NCBI RefSeq assembly: GCF_022829465.1
Contig: NZ_JAKSXZ010000128.1
Span: forward strand, 124,001-188,000
Direction: 5' to 3'
Source: Methylobacterium sp. J-067
GTDB lineage: Bacteria; Pseudomonadota; Alphaproteobacteria; Rhizobiales; Beijerinckiaceae
Length of the DNA stretch: 64,000 bases
Shown: positions 46,167-53,497 of the stretch, in pieces
Layout: every line of letters starts with the position of its first letter
How positions within the stretch are numbered: position 1 is the stretch's first letter
Position numbers and translations under genes: made by a program
Notes under the pieces: model-generated
Seen by the model: the letters and a program-made list of their open reading frames with translations, nothing else
The model's database searches: none
Told to the model about the DNA's origin: nothing

Positions 46167-46819
46167 CCGGTGCCGCGCACGGTCCGAACCTTCGCCGTGG
46201 CCCCCGCCCCCTGGAGATGGCTGCGCAGACGGTAGATGCCGACCTCGATGGCGTTGGAGGACACGTCGTCCTCGAAGCTGTAGAGGCCTTCCTCCAGGAC
46301 CCCCTTCGTCACGGTCTTGCCGGCGCGGCGGATCAACATCTCGAGGATGCAGGTCTCCCGGCGCGGCATGCGCATCCGCTTGCCCGCGATGCGGACCTCC
46401 CGGACCACGGAGTCGAACTCCACGTTCCCCGCCCGAAGGACCGATCCCAGCGTCGAGGCGGGCCGGCGCAGGACGGCACGGATGCGGGCCACCAGCTCGT
46501 CCATGGGGATCGGCTTGAGGATGTAGTCGTCGGCCCCCGCGTTCAGGCCCTCGACTCGGTGCCAGACCGCGCCGCGCTCGGCGGTGACGATGAGGATCGG
46601 GGCCGTGCTCCCCGCACGGCGCTGCTCGCGGACCCAGTCGAGACCGTCGCCATCCGGCAGAACCCGTTCGGTGAGGATCGCATCATACGGGGCGACGCCC
46701 GTCGCATCCCGCGCGGCGTCGATTGTTCGGACAGTATCGACGACGAAACCCTTGCCGCGCAATGCATCCGCAACCGACTTCGCGCAAGCACGGTCGGCGT
46801 CAACGATCAAGACTCTCAT
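45962..46819 (-). CDS. OmpR-family transcriptional regulator, TtsI-like, atypical receiver (Asp to Glu)
   Basis: A 285-residue response regulator. The receiver begins MRVLIVDADRACAKSVADAL; Thr (LIVTAE) and Lys (YILKPI) of the phospho-pocket are present, but the phosphorylated Asp position reads ILTERVLPDG, with Glu51 in place of Asp. A winged-helix domain follows (RRETCILEMLIRRAGKTVTK; NAIEVGIYRLRSHLQGAG; KVRTVRGTGYVLES), then a 60-residue Ala-rich tail not usual for OmpR proteins. Rhizobial TtsI also lacks a standard phosphorylation site, and tts boxes lie nearby, so this is the probable T3SS activator. Start is the ATG at 46819; the gene converges on sctV. Confidence 0.85.
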   Translation of the reverse strand: MRVLIVDADRACAKSVADALRGKGFVVDTVRTIDAARDATGVAPYDAILTERVLPDGDGLDWVREQRRAGSTAPILIVTAERGAVWHRVEGLNAGADDYILKPIPMDELVARIRAVLRRPASTLGSVLRAGNVEFDSVVREVRIAGKRMRMPRRETCILEMLIRRAGKTVTKGVLEEGLYSFEDDVSSNAIEVGIYRLRSHLQGAGATAKVRTVRGTGYVLESEDEAPIQIPKAVVLAAKVAAAMSTRNGGAFPLLAGSVAAMPKPEAQVAALAAALALSMTQLS

Positions 46820-47014
46820 GGATTGTCCGAGCAACGTTCGGTTGTTGCAGCCCGGGAATGCCGGAATTGGCCCCGGAACGACCTTCGCGATACGCGGCAT
46901 ATGTAACGGATTGTTAACATTTTAGCAACAAATAGTGCGACGTTCCCATACGAATATCATCGGCAATTTATTTTGCCGGCACTGCATCTGAAAGCAGACG
47001 TCGTATTACGCCCT

Positions 47015-47052
47015 AAAAGCAAAGGGACGGAACGGCAGAGCCGTTCCGTCCC
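47015..47052 (-). terminator. Strong intrinsic terminator downstream of the effector gene
   Basis: A perfect 13-bp stem (GGGACGGAACGGC / GCCGTTCCGTCCC, 47024-47052) with a 3-nt loop. On the minus strand it is followed by TTTGCTTTT. It lies 57 nt beyond the stop of the NopE-like gene. The rest of the 289-bp gap 46820-47108 is AT-rich and shows no gene; it holds the promoter of the regulator. Confidence 0.85.
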
Positions 47053-47108
47053 GCAGCCCCTGTCGATTTACGATGAGGGCGATGTTCTTCCTGAGACTTT
47101 GAAGCTGC

Positions 47109-48392
47109 TTACTGCTTCTTCTTTTTGTCGTCTGCGCTCCAGTTGGCCTCCGAGTCATTGACGTATTGTTGCGTCACCGCGTGCCCGCCCGGGTTCTTCC
47201 ACGTCTTGTTGACCTCGTCCTCGACGAACGTGAAGGCCCCATCCAACGTCCGACGGTCGAGCGCGGCACCATCGTCGGACTGCTGGACCGACAGGTTGTT
47301 CTTGCCGTCGATATCGCCGGCGATGCCGCTCACCACCATGCCCTTGTCGCCCTGGGTGATCGTGAGCTTCGTCGTGAAGGTCGCATCCCCGCCATCGCCG
47401 ATCGTATCGAGCGTGATCTTGATGCCATCCGCCAACTGGAAGGTCATCCCCTTGTGGAAATCGATATCGACCTTGCCGTCGTTCCCGAAATCCATGTGGG
47501 GGTCGCCGTAGACCTTCGTCCTCTGGTTCGTGAAGTTGTTCACGAGCATGACCGATTGATCGTGTTCGTCGATCCTGAGGGTGTAATGGTTGCCGAGGTG
47601 GATTTCGGCAACCCCGTCCTTCACTTCGCTCGTCCAGACACCGTTCGACGAATCACGGCTCGGGGTTTCAGTACCAGAGGCGTTGTCATGCACGACCGCG
47701 GCACTCGTGCCGCCCGCGTTGTTCGTGGTGCCGGCGTTGGTGGCGCTGCCTGAGTTGCTCGCGGTGCCCGCGTTGCTTGCGGTGCCCGCGTTGCTCGTGC
47801 TGCCCGAATTGTTCGCGGTGCCCGCGTTGTTCGTCGCATGGGAATCGTCGGAAGCCGCACGGTTCTCGGTCGTGGCCGCATTCCCGTTCGTGGAAGACCG
47901 ATCGTTGCTGCTGGCCGGGGGGTTGTTATCCCGCAGCAGGGCCATCTGCCCGGCGATGTTGTCGAGCATGGCGGCCTTCTGCGCCGGCGGCAGGTTCGAG
48001 TCGGCGATTTGGTCGGCCAGCGCCTTGTAGCCCTGCATGAGGGCCACAGCGCTGCTCTGTGTGCCACCGCCCTGAGCGCCGCTGGTCTGCTGGGTGGCCG
48101 TGGCGCCACCCGCATGGGACGTGGACGACGTGCCGCCCGCCTGGGACGCGGACGACGTGCCGCCCGCGAAGGCCGCCGCGAAGCCGGCCGCGAAGCCGTC
48201 GATCAGCGCCCGTTTCTCCTGCGGATCGGTGGTTCCGGCGATACGCGACAGAAAAGGGTCCACGGAGGCGGACTGTGTGCCGCCCTGTGCTGCGATAGCA
48301 TTCTGAAACTGTGTTGCTCCGACCGTGTTGTCGGCCGACGACGAGGACGCCGCCGCTCCCGTAGTGCCCGTCGAGTTTACGTTGTTTATCAT
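47109..48392 (-). CDS. T3SS effector with metal-induced autocleavage (DUF1521/MIIA) domain, NopE-like
   Basis: A 427-residue protein. The Ser/Thr/Gln-rich N terminus (MINNVNSTGTTGAAASSSSA) fits a T3SS export signal. Residues 75-110 and 185-235 are low-complexity repeats (NAGTASNAGTASNSGSATNA). The C-terminal domain, from about residue 250, shows YTLRIDEHDQSVMLVNNFTN, KVYGDPHMDFGNDGKVDIDF and LADGIKITLDTIGDGGDATF. GDPHMD at 296-301 corresponds to the GD'PHVD self-cleavage site of NopE1/NopE2, effectors that cut themselves in the presence of calcium. AGAGGGAA precedes the ATG, a tts box lies 135 nt upstream, and a strong terminator follows. Confidence 0.87.
   Translation of the reverse strand: MINNVNSTGTTGAAASSSSADNTVGATQFQNAIAAQGGTQSASVDPFLSRIAGTTDPQEKRALIDGFAAGFAAAFAGGTSSASQAGGTSSTSHAGGATATQQTSGAQGGGTQSSAVALMQGYKALADQIADSNLPPAQKAAMLDNIAGQMALLRDNNPPASSNDRSSTNGNAATTENRAASDDSHATNNAGTANNSGSTSNAGTASNAGTASNSGSATNAGTTNNAGGTSAAVVHDNASGTETPSRDSSNGVWTSEVKDGVAEIHLGNHYTLRIDEHDQSVMLVNNFTNQRTKVYGDPHMDFGNDGKVDIDFHKGMTFQLADGIKITLDTIGDGGDATFTTKLTITQGDKGMVVSGIAGDIDGKNNLSVQQSDDGAALDRRTLDGAFTFVEDEVNKTWKNPGGHAVTQQYVNDSEANWSADDKKKKQ
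47715..47835 (-). repeat. Tandem 18-bp repeats inside the effector gene
   Basis: Imperfect 18-bp direct repeats (core GCGGTGCCCGCGTTGCT in plus-strand orientation) encode the repeating hexapeptide N-A-G-T-A-S in the linker before the autocleavage domain. They are prone to copy-number change, so the linker length may vary among strains. Confidence 0.8.
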
Positions 48393-48526
48393 GATTCCCT
48401 CTGTCGTTTACAAGATCGGGAGCCAGTCAAATCTCGGGGCGCGCCGAAAGGCACTACCCGGACACGGTCGTCCGAGCGGCTTTCCGCCCTGGATACCTCC
48501 AGCCCGACCCGGGATGTAGAAATGCA

Positions 48527-48544
48527 AGCTTTCGTAAACCTGAC
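48527..48544 (-). promoter_or_regulatory. tts box upstream of the NopE-like effector gene
   Basis: GTCAGGTTTACGAAAGCT on the minus strand matches the tts consensus GTCAGnTTnTCGnAAGCT at all fixed positions but one. It reads as GTCAG-N6-GAAAG with 11-bp phasing, 134 nt before the effector start. It lies in the 315-bp divergent gap 48393-48707, which holds no gene. Confidence 0.8.
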
Positions 48545-48618
48545 GGCTCGCACGGATGGCGGGATCGGCTGAGAGAAAAAAGCCGAACGGGCACTCACCC
48601 CAGCGAGAGCGAAATTCC

Positions 48619-48636
48619 GTCAGATCGACGTCAGGT
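48619..48636 (+). promoter_or_regulatory. GTCAG-N6-GTCAG repeat upstream of the Cys-repeat operon (candidate TtsI-type site)
   Basis: GTCAG-ATCGAC-GTCAG is a perfect direct repeat with 11-bp phasing, 73 nt before the ATG of the Cys-repeat gene. It agrees with 11 of 15 fixed tts-box positions and is nearly identical in form and position to the site upstream of sctI (40399-40414). It is the sequence link between this operon and the T3SS regulon. Confidence 0.5.
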
Positions 48637-48707
48637 CGGCGACCTATGGATCCTGACACTGGCGGCATCCGGCGAAGGCCGGTGTCGCATCCGATTGCTC
48701 TCATCGA

Positions 48708-49904
48708 ATGAGCGAAAGAACCATGGCGGTCAGTATCGATTCGCCGCGCCTGCCTGCGGGTATCGTTCCTCCGCCCTGTGGCGCGGACTTGCCGACCCCA
48801 CAGGAGAGCTGGACCTCCACGCTGGCGAACGCGGGACTCTGCGGTGCGGACATGCCGCCGTCCGGGGAGGCCGGCGCCGAACCCAAGGCGCATGACCCCT
48901 TCTGCGGAGTGAAGGAGAGCAGCGACTCGACCTGCACGATGAAGCAGAACTTCTTGTGCGGCGTCGATGCCGGGACCATGAATACTTGTGGGGCGGCCCT
49001 GGATCTCGGCTGCGCCATCAAGGCCGGAGCGGAATCGGCCTGTGAAGCCAAGATGAGCGTTTGCGGCGCGAATCTCGGCATGGCCGGCTTCTGCGGGGCC
49101 GATGCCGGAGCTTGCGGACTGAAGGCCGGGCTCGACACGGCCTGTGGGGCCAAGATGAGCGCCTGCGGTGCGAATGCCGGGGCGTTCACCGCCTGCGCCG
49201 CCGACGTCGGCGCCTGCGGCGCGAATGCCGGCTTCGCATCGGCCTGCGGCGCGAAGGCATCTTTCTGCGGGGCGAACGCGGGCGGCGCCGGCGCCTGCGG
49301 GGCAAATTTAGGCTCCTGCGGAGCGAAATTCGGCTACGGCAAGCTCTGCGGCGTGGACGCGAGCGCCTGTCTCGCGAGGGTCAGCTCTCCGGGGACGTGC
49401 GCCGTCGACGTGAAGCTCGGTGCAGCGAGCGTCCAGGCCACCGCCTGCGGTATGGATGTCGCGGCCTGCGGCGCGGACGTGGAAGCGGGCGCGTGCGGGG
49501 CGAACGTCGAAGCCTGCGGTGCAGATGTCACCGCCGGGATCTGCGGCGCGGATGCCAGGATATGTGGCGCGGACCTCGAAGCCATCGCATGCGGCGTCAA
49601 TGCGGGCGTGTGCGGGGCGGATGCCGTCGCCGAAGTCTGCGGTGAGGCGGCGAGAGCCTGCGGTGCGCATGCCGCGGCGGGGGTCTGCGGGGCGGATGCG
49701 GATGTGTGCGGCGCCGACGCTCACCTGGGGATCTGTGGTGCGGATGCCGTGGCCTGTGCCGTAAAGGCCGGCGGGGAGGCCTGCGGTGTCGATGTCGGGG
49801 GCTGTGCGGTCGATGCGGGCGGCGTTTGTGCGGTCAACGTTAAGAACGGCGACCCGTTCTCGTGCTGCATCATCAACGTCATTCCGTTCCTGCCGTCATG
49901 CTGA
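48708..49904 (+). CDS. Cysteine-repeat (CGA/CGV) protein, putative radical-SAM-modified precursor
   Basis: A 398-residue protein unlike any family I know. It has 42 Cys. A Ser/Pro-rich leader (MSERTMAVSIDSPRLPAGIV) precedes repeats of Cys-Gly-Ala-(Asp/Asn)-hydrophobic, e.g. ACGADVEAGACGANVEACGA. Cys spacings alternate long and short: 8/10, then 7/10 (residues 112-231), then 7/9 (247-366). The tail is SCCIINVIPFLPSC. There is no signal peptide and no transmembrane helix. The next genes include a radical SAM/SPASM maturase, so it is probably a ribosomally made, post-translationally modified protein, perhaps exported by the adjacent T3SS. A second in-frame ATG is at 48723. It overlaps the next gene by 7 bp. 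Confidence 0.8.
   Translation: MSERTMAVSIDSPRLPAGIVPPPCGADLPTPQESWTSTLANAGLCGADMPPSGEAGAEPKAHDPFCGVKESSDSTCTMKQNFLCGVDAGTMNTCGAALDLGCAIKAGAESACEAKMSVCGANLGMAGFCGADAGACGLKAGLDTACGAKMSACGANAGAFTACAADVGACGANAGFASACGAKASFCGANAGGAGACGANLGSCGAKFGYGKLCGVDASACLARVSSPGTCAVDVKLGAASVQATACGMDVAACGADVEAGACGANVEACGADVTAGICGADARICGADLEAIACGVNAGVCGADAVAEVCGEAARACGAHAAAGVCGADADVCGADAHLGICGADAVACAVKAGGEACGVDVGGCAVDAGGVCAVNVKNGDPFSCCIINVIPFLPSC
49041..49829 (+). repeat. Cys-Gly-Ala protein repeat array in three period classes
   Basis: Cysteines at residues 112-231 recur with alternating 7- and 10-residue steps (17-residue double unit); those at 247-366 with 7- and 9-residue steps (16-residue double unit). The Cys before the array (76-112) recur with 8 and 10 (18-residue unit). 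At the DNA level the units have diverged in third positions, so the pattern is old and held by selection at protein level rather than fresh tandem duplication. Confidence 0.85.
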
Positions 49905-50395
49905 TCATCGACAGGCATCACAGCGCCGCGCGGCTCAGCCTCGCGGAGATTACCGCAGCCGGTCGCGGTTACGTCTCGGATCCGGACGCCTTCGCGGCCT
50001 TCGTCGCCGGGCTACGGCTGGAATCCTGGATTCTCGCCGAGCCGGCCTGGCGCACCGCCCCCGGTCGAGCCGGCGCTCCCTACTTCGCGACGCTGATGCA
50101 TGGCGCGGTACCGCGCTTCTACGACGCCGCCCATCTCGAAACGCTGGGCGGGCGCTTCGCCCTGCGCATCGCGGGACTGAACGGACGGGGTGATTTCACG
50201 GTGACCGTCATGAACCGCCGCGTTCTGACGCTCTCCGGCCTGCCCCATGACGCGGAGACGGGGCAGCCCATCATCGACGCCGAGATCCGCGCCGAGGCCT
50301 TCCTGGCCTTGTGCAACGATCTGCTCGCCGACCTCGCACAGACCACGTTGGACCGGCTCGCCAGGGCCCGGGCCGCACGGGCGCAAGCCGCCTGA
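49898..50395 (+). CDS. Unknown protein of the Cys-repeat/radical SAM operon (165 aa)
   Basis: A 165-residue soluble protein starting MLIIDRHHSAARLSLAEITA, with a mixed alpha/beta N-terminal part (FATLMHGAVPRFYDAAHLET, LGGRFALRIAGLNGRGDFTV) and a C-terminal helical tail (LLADLAQTTLDRLARARAAR). It has one Cys. I see no known domain. Its start overlaps the end of the Cys-repeat gene by 7 bp and the radical SAM gene starts 9 nt later, so translation is coupled. A role as peptide carrier or recognition partner for the maturase is plausible but unproven. Confidence 0.7.
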   Translation: MLIIDRHHSAARLSLAEITAAGRGYVSDPDAFAAFVAGLRLESWILAEPAWRTAPGRAGAPYFATLMHGAVPRFYDAAHLETLGGRFALRIAGLNGRGDFTVTVMNRRVLTLSGLPHDAETGQPIIDAEIRAEAFLALCNDLLADLAQTTLDRLARARAARAQAA

Positions 50396-50404
50396 GGGGG
50401 AACC

Positions 50405-52051
50405 ATGCTCGATTTCGACGCCCAAGATTCGCAGGTTTCGACCGCCGATCTCCCGCCACAGGCCGATGCTCTCGAGGCGGCTGCGCGGCAGACCCTCCGG
50501 CGCCTGCTGCCCCCTCCCGGGAGCGAGACGGCACGCTACAGGACCTCGCGTTACGACATCACCGTCCGGTTGGCCGACGGAGCCAGCCTGTTGTTCAACG
50601 CCCGCACGCGCTCCTTGATTCTCCTGTCCGCCGGGGAGAGCGCGGCCTATGCTGGTATGGCGGGGTTGGGCGTCTTCGGCGACGACCACGTCAGCGATCC
50701 CCTGCTGCTGCGGGTGCTCATCGGCGGCGGCCACGTGGTGAGCGAAGCCGTCGACGAGTTGGCGGTCGTGCGGGCGGAGTATGAATCGGCCCGGCATGCC
50801 CCCAACAGCCTGACGCTGACGGTGGCCCCCACGATGGCCTGCAACTTCGCGTGCGGTTACTGCTTCCAGGGCCAGCACAAGCCTTCGAAGAAGATGACGC
50901 CGGAAGTGCAGGATGCGATCATCGACTTCGTGAAGTCCCGTCGGGATCTCAAGTCGCTGAGCGTCGTCTGGTATGGCGGCGAACCGCTGATGGGGCGGGA
51001 TGCGATCTTCCGCCTGTCCGATCTTCTGATCGCCTATTGCGACAAGAACGGCATCGCCTACCGGGCCGGGATCGTCTCCAACGCGTGGTTCCTCACCGCT
51101 GAAGTGGCGGCCCAACTCTATGCCCGCCGGGTCCAATGGGTGCAGGTCACCATCGACGGCGACCGCGAGACCCACGACACGATGCGACCGCTGACCTCCG
51201 GCGGGCGGACCTTCGACCGCATCCTCGACAACATCGAGCAGACCCTCGATACCACGGCCCTGTCGATCCAGACGCGGGTCAACGTCGGACAGCGCAACGT
51301 CGACCGCGCCGCCGCCATGCTGGACGATTTCGCCGCGCGGCGGCTCGCGCAGCGCGGCCGGTTCGGCGTGTATTTCTCGCCGATCGAGGCCTCCACACCC
51401 GAGAGCGGCAGCGCATTCGAGGAGCGGCTGTCACGGGCCGAGTTCAACCGGAAAGTCCTGGCCTTGGAAGGTAGGGCGCGCGAACTCGGCTTCGCCGGAA
51501 TCCAGACCCCATCGAGCGGATTCATGGGCCTGTGCGTCGCCTCCTCGAAGGGGGGCTACGTGATCGCGGGCAACGGCGACGTCCACAAATGCTGGGAGAC
51601 GGCCCACGATCCGTCCAAGCGGACGGGAAGCATCTTCACGCCCGACACGCTGCACGAGAGCGTCAATGCCAGCCTGTGGGAGCAGTGGACGCCCTTCGAC
51701 AACGCGATCTGCTCCGCGTGCAAGATCCTGCCCCTCTGTGGCGGCCACTGCGCGCATCGGTTCATCTACAACAATCCGGACGACACGGCGTTGCCCTGCC
51801 CGAGTTGGAAGTGGAACACGGCCGATTACCTCTTCAGCCGCGCGAAGGATCTGGGTGTCGTCACGCAGGACCAGTGGCTCCCCGAAGAAGCCACCGTGGA
51901 CGCCAAGCAATCCGGTAAGCGCCAGTCGCCGGATTCACTGCGGGCTTCGCAGACCGTGGTGCTGGAAAAGGTGAGCCGCCTCCACGGGCGTCCGTTCGAC
52001 CGGGCGATGATGCTGGCCGGCGAGGCGGCCCTCGAGGCCACCCCATCATGA
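50405..52051 (+). CDS. Radical SAM/SPASM peptide maturase
   Basis: A 548-residue enzyme. A 140-residue N-terminal region (about 50-130) resembles a peptide-binding module. The radical SAM core carries the [4Fe-4S] motif C146-x3-C150-x2-C153 (ACNFACGYCFQGQH) and the SAM-binding GGEP at 191-194 (VVWYGGEPLMGRD). The SPASM-type auxiliary cluster region has Cys 377, 396, 436, 439, 445, 449 and 465 (DNAICSACKILPLCGGHCAH). Such enzymes install thioether or other carbon bonds in ribosomal peptides. The clear target is the Cys-repeat protein two genes upstream. Its stop overlaps the next ATG. Confidence 0.92.
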   Translation: MLDFDAQDSQVSTADLPPQADALEAAARQTLRRLLPPPGSETARYRTSRYDITVRLADGASLLFNARTRSLILLSAGESAAYAGMAGLGVFGDDHVSDPLLLRVLIGGGHVVSEAVDELAVVRAEYESARHAPNSLTLTVAPTMACNFACGYCFQGQHKPSKKMTPEVQDAIIDFVKSRRDLKSLSVVWYGGEPLMGRDAIFRLSDLLIAYCDKNGIAYRAGIVSNAWFLTAEVAAQLYARRVQWVQVTIDGDRETHDTMRPLTSGGRTFDRILDNIEQTLDTTALSIQTRVNVGQRNVDRAAAMLDDFAARRLAQRGRFGVYFSPIEASTPESGSAFEERLSRAEFNRKVLALEGRARELGFAGIQTPSSGFMGLCVASSKGGYVIAGNGDVHKCWETAHDPSKRTGSIFTPDTLHESVNASLWEQWTPFDNAICSACKILPLCGGHCAHRFIYNNPDDTALPCPSWKWNTADYLFSRAKDLGVVTQDQWLPEEATVDAKQSGKRQSPDSLRASQTVVLEKVSRLHGRPFDRAMMLAGEAALEATPS

Positions 52052-52947
52052 ATGCGCCCATCTCCGCCGCCGCTTTCCAGGCCGAGCGGTTCGACATGCT
52101 CGTGATGCGCACCTTCGCGGCGGAGCCAAGCCGGCATACGCGGGACCGCCTGATCGCCGAGGTCCGCTCCGGGCGACACGACGGGCTCTTGCTGCGGGCG
52201 GCGGGGGGCCTGGCTAGCCTGCCTGAGGCCGAGGAACGGCGCGCGGCGATCAACACGATCGACTTCGCCTTCGAACCGCTGGTGCTGCCCAGCCTGTCGC
52301 TGGCCCAGGCGCAGGCCTATTGTGCGGCCGTCGAGCGGAGCCTGCGATTGGGCGATGCGAGCGGCCTCGACAGGGCCGGCCCCCTTTGGGTGGACACGGT
52401 CCATCATGCTTGCGTCTTCTCGGTCCTGTTCCAGTTCTCCGCGCATCTCACGCAGGTCCGGTCCTGTGACCGCATCGTGCTGCTGCACCAGGGCGTACGG
52501 CCGGAGCCACGGCTGGGGATCGTCGCGAATCTCGCGGCGCGGCTACTTAGGGTACAGCCCATGAGCCTGCCCCTGCGCGGGGCGTGGTTCAAGGATCTCG
52601 CGGCCATTGCCACGCCGCGCACCCTGATCTTCTCGATGGCCGACATGCCCGCGTTGGCTTCCCCTACCCCGTCGCGGCGTGCGCCGGCGCAGGTGGAGTT
52701 GTTCGCCGCCGAGGACATCCGCCGCCGGGTCGATGTGGTCGCCGGCTCCGCCGTCCTCGCGAAGCGGCTGGGCGCGAACCACCTCATGCTCCACTATCCG
52801 CAGCCCGACCGGATCCGCCTCGCGCCCTACGATCCCGGGCGTCCGCCGGCCTGCCCGCTGGTGGATTGGGTGTTCTGGCCGATCCTCGTTGGGGCTCACC
52901 CTGCGGGAATAGCTACCATCACGTCAGCAAGCGAGGTCCGGCCATGA
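52048..52947 (+). CDS. Unknown protein of the Cys-repeat/radical SAM operon (299 aa)
   Basis: A 299-residue, mostly alpha-helical soluble protein starting MNAPISAAAFQAERFDMLVM. Segments such as SVLFQFSAHLTQVRSCDRIV, GIVANLAARLLRVQPMSLPL and RTLIFSMADMPALASPTP do not match a family I can name. It overlaps both neighbours by ATGA junctions, so it belongs to the same operon and is presumably needed for maturation, transport or immunity of the Cys-repeat product. No signal peptide or membrane segment is seen. Confidence 0.7.
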   Translation: MNAPISAAAFQAERFDMLVMRTFAAEPSRHTRDRLIAEVRSGRHDGLLLRAAGGLASLPEAEERRAAINTIDFAFEPLVLPSLSLAQAQAYCAAVERSLRLGDASGLDRAGPLWVDTVHHACVFSVLFQFSAHLTQVRSCDRIVLLHQGVRPEPRLGIVANLAARLLRVQPMSLPLRGAWFKDLAAIATPRTLIFSMADMPALASPTPSRRAPAQVELFAAEDIRRRVDVVAGSAVLAKRLGANHLMLHYPQPDRIRLAPYDPGRPPACPLVDWVFWPILVGAHPAGIATITSASEVRP

Positions 52948-53303
52948 AGATGAATATTCAGACCTTGGCCAATGGCTGGAGCACCGCATTCAATTCTGGG
53001 CGCATCAATGACTTGGTCGCCTACTATGCCGCCGACGCGCATGTCTTCCCGCCGGGGCGCCCGATCCTGACGGGCGAGGCCGCCCTGCGCATTTACTTCA
53101 ACGGCGTTCGCGCTCAGGGCTTCCAGGATTATCGCGTCCGGATCGACGATCTCCTCACCGAGAGCGGCCTGACCGTCGCGACCGGGCGATGGGAGATCAC
53201 CGGACCCGGCCAGGACGGCTTCGCCCGGCGCTACGAGGGAAACTGGCTGATCGGGCTGCCTGGACATGCGCCGGGCAAGATCGCCCTGCAGATGTGGAAC
53301 TGA
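52944..53303 (+). CDS. NTF2/SnoaL-like protein
   Basis: A 119-residue alpha+beta barrel protein: LANGWSTAFNSGRINDLVAY, YAADAHVFPPGRPILTGEAA, LTVATGRWEITGPGQDGFAR. The YAADAHVFPPG segment is typical of DUF4440/SnoaL-like NTF2 folds that bind small ligands or act as simple isomerases. ATGA overlap with the 299-aa gene makes it the last gene of the operon. Its role in a peptide-modification system is unknown. Confidence 0.82.
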   Translation: MKMNIQTLANGWSTAFNSGRINDLVAYYAADAHVFPPGRPILTGEAALRIYFNGVRAQGFQDYRVRIDDLLTESGLTVATGRWEITGPGQDGFARRYEGNWLIGLPGHAPGKIALQMWN

Positions 53304-53497
53304 CACCAGACCCGACCGACCATTCGCACATGCTGCGCACTGCACAATCGAGCGTAGCAGATCCGCGTTGATTGCCCGCCTTTCGCGAATTTATTTCGAT
53401 TGTCGCCGAAATATCATTGCAATAGACGCGAATACCACGAGGATCGTGCCCGATACGTCACACATGCCCGTCGGCAATCGTTTAAGATCCGTGAAGG

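Noticed and set aside
46973..47161. Short plus-strand frame after the regulator promoter
   Set aside because: It spans the terminator hairpin and the end of the effector gene and has no ribosome site or conserved sequence.
48701..49189. Antisense frame with P-Q-A-x-x-x-A-P repeats opposite the Cys-repeat gene
   Set aside because: It is the mirror of the regular CGA codon pattern (GCN-TGC-GG) on the other strand and lacks a ribosome site; it overlaps the promoter and start of the true gene.
49041..49829. Possible CRISPR array
   Set aside because: The periodicity is in a coding frame with diverged units of 48-51 bp, there are no identical repeats with unique spacers, and no cas genes are present.
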